A stretch of DNA of 64,000 bases. Origin: Omphiscola glabra (Eukaryota > Mollusca > Gastropoda > Lymnaeidae). Location: positions 55,033,350 to 55,097,349 of the forward strand of contig OZ024795.1 of the NCBI GenBank assembly GCA_964017045.1, written 5' to 3'. Positions 61,701-64,000 of the stretch are shown in pieces; positions within the stretch are counted from its first letter, which is position 1; every line of letters starts with the position of its first letter. The notes beneath the pieces were generated by a model. It had not been told where the DNA came from and ran no database searches. It was given only the letters and a program-made list of their open reading frames with translations. The translations under genes and the position numbers were made by a program.

Positions 61701-64000
61701 TCAATGTTATAACTATCATTCACTCACTATATCCTCAATGTTATAACTATCATTCACTCACTATATCCTCAATGTTATAGCTATCATTCACTCACTATAT
61801 CCTCAATGTTATAACTATCATTCACTCACTATATCCTCAATGTTATAACTATCATTCACTCACTTGATCCTCAATGTTATAGCTATCATTCACTCACTAT
61901 ATCCTCAATGTTATAACTATCATTCACTCACTATATCCTCAATGTTATAGCTATCATTCACTCACTATATCCTCAATGTTATAACTATCATTCACTCACT
62001 ATATCCTCAATGTTATAACTATCATTCAATCACTATATCCTCAATGTTATAGCTATCATTCACTCACAATATCCTCAATGTTATAACTATCATTCACTCA
62101 CTATATCATCAATGTTATAACTATCATTCACTCACGATATCATCAATGTTATAGCTATCATTCACTCACTTGATCCTCAATGTTATAGCTATCATTCACT
62201 CACTATATCCTCAATGTTATAACTATCATTCACTCACTATATCCTCAATGTTATAACTATCATTCACTCACTTGATCCTCAATGTTATAGCTATCATTCA
62301 CTCACTATATCCTCAATGTTATAACTATCATTCACTCACTATATCCTCAATGTTATAGCTATCATTCACTCACTATATCCTCAATGTTATAACTATCATT
62401 CACTCACTATATACTCAATGTTATAACTATCATTCACTCACTATATCCTCAATGTTATAACTATCATTCACTCACTATATCCTCAATGTTATAGCTATCA
62501 TTCACTCACAATATCCTCAATGTTATAACTATCATTCACTAACTATATCATCAATGTTATAACTATCATTCACTCACTATATCCTCAATGTTATAGCTAT
62601 CACTCACTCACTATATCCTCAATGTTATAACTATCATTCACTCACTATATCATCAATGTTATAACTATCATTCACTCACTATATCCTCAATGTTATAACT
62701 ATCATTCACTCACTATATCCTCAATGTTATAGCTATCATTCACTCACTATATCCTCAATGTTATAACTATCATTCACTCACTATATCCTCAATGTTATAA
62801 CTATCATTCACTAACATGATCATCAATGTTATAGTTATCATTCACTCACTATATCATCAATGTTATAACTATCATTCACTCACTATATCCTCAATGTTAT
62901 AGCTATCATTCACTCACTATATCCTCAATGTTATAGCTATCATTCACTCACTATATCCTCAATGTTATAGCTATCATTCACTCACTATATCCTCAATGTT
63001 ATAACTTTCATTCACTCACTATATCATCAATGTTATAACTATCATTCACTCACTTGATCCTCAATGTTATAACTATCATTCACTCACTATATCCTCAATG
63101 TTATAACTATCATTCACTCACTATATCCTCAATGTTATAGCTATCATTCACTCACTATATCCTCAATGTTATAACTATCATTCACTCACTATATCCTCAA
63201 TGTTATAACTATCATTCACTCACTTGATCCTCAATGTTATAGCTATCATTCACTCACTATATCCTCAATGTTATAACTATCATTCACTCACTATATCCTC
63301 AATGTTATAGCTATCATTCACTCACTATATCCTCAATGTTATAACTATCATTCACTCACTATATCCTCAATGTTATAACTATCATTCACTCACTATATCC
63401 TCAATGTTATAGCTATCATTCACTCACAATATCCTCAATGTTATAACTATCATTCACTCACTATATCATCAATGTTATAACTATCATTCACTCACGATAT
63501 CATCAATGTTATAGCTATCATTCACTCACTTGATCCTCAATGTTATAGCTATCATTCACTCACTATATCCTCAATGTTATAACTATCATTCACTCACTAT
63601 ATCCTCAATGTTATAACTATCATTCACTCACTTGATCCTCAATGTTATAGCTATCATTCACTCACTATATCCTCAATGTTATAACTATCATTCACTCACT
63701 ATATCCTCAATGTTATAGCTATCATTCACTCACTATATCATCAATGTTATAACTATCATTCACTCACTATATCCTCAATGTTATAGCTATCATTCACTCA
63801 CTATATCCTCAATGTTATAACTATCATTCACTCACTATATCATCAATGTTATAACTATCATTCACTCACTATATCATCAATGTTATAACTATCATTCACT
63901 CACTATATCCTCAATGTTATAGCTATCATTCACTCACTATATCCTCAATGTTATAACTATCATTCACTCACTATATCCTCAATGTTATAACTATCATTCA
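49705..64000. repeat. 34-bp satellite, about 420 units, running off the window
   Basis: CTATATCCTCAATGTTATAG followed by CCATCATTCACTCA. Variable sites include AGCC/AGCT/AACT, CTATATCC/CAATATCC/CTTGATCC, and TCCTC/TCATC. Rare variants expose larger blocks: a GCTATCGTT unit recurs at 54849, 57501 (2652 bp) and 58487 (986 bp), and a CTAACATGATCATC unit recurs 1360 bp apart near 61452 and 62812. A 30-bp short unit recurs near 49991, 50667 and 51071. No gene is inside. Confidence 0.98.

Overview
The window is animal genomic DNA: split genes with GT-AG introns, long minisatellite arrays and DNA-transposon remnants with target-site duplications. The gene family, intron layout and repeat style would fit a mollusc such as a gastropod, but that placement is a guess; I see no marker that fixes the taxon. 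By eye, well over half of the window is tandem repeat.

Two genes are readable, and they are paralogues. Both encode M13 (neprilysin / endothelin-converting-enzyme / NEP-like) ectoenzymes, and they lie tail to tail. The plus-strand gene (4003..14174) enters from beyond the left edge; its last six exons, giving the C-terminal 303 residues, are visible. The minus-strand gene (start 42849, stop 17022) appears complete: 14 exons encode about 709 residues, comprising a short cytoplasmic tail, one signal-anchor helix, the N-terminal Cys and YACGGW region and the full C-terminal domain. The six shared exons match in order and intron phase, and three match in exact length (281, 156 and 100 bases). The stop codons are about 2.85 kb apart and face each other.

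Both genes have lost the metal site of the family. The plus gene has REFLR where M13 enzymes have HExxH, and GNIAD where they have ENIAD. The minus gene has QNLVQ and GKIAD. The open frames and intact splice sites argue that both are maintained as proteins, so these look like catalytically dead M13 pseudopeptidases rather than decayed genes.

Almost every intron holds one or more arrays with units of 11 to 59 bp. At five places the array unit is a copy of an exon edge: the donor of plus exon A, the stop region of plus exon F, the stop region of minus exon 14, the acceptor of minus exon 13 and the donor of minus exon 11. Arrays in this locus therefore seem to be born repeatedly at exon boundaries.

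Layout: 1-3980 is a 41/39-bp array; 4003-14174 is the plus gene, with a 3.6-kb 35-bp array in its first visible intron; 14175-17021 is the convergent intergenic repeat region; 17022-42849 is the minus gene with arrays in its introns, a pogo/Tigger-like deletion derivative and small MITEs; 42885-43215 is a 15-bp array directly upstream of the start codon; 43216-49700 holds upstream arrays, a hAT-type MITE with an 8-bp duplication and other repeats; 49705-64000 is a 14.3-kb 34-bp satellite that runs off the right edge.
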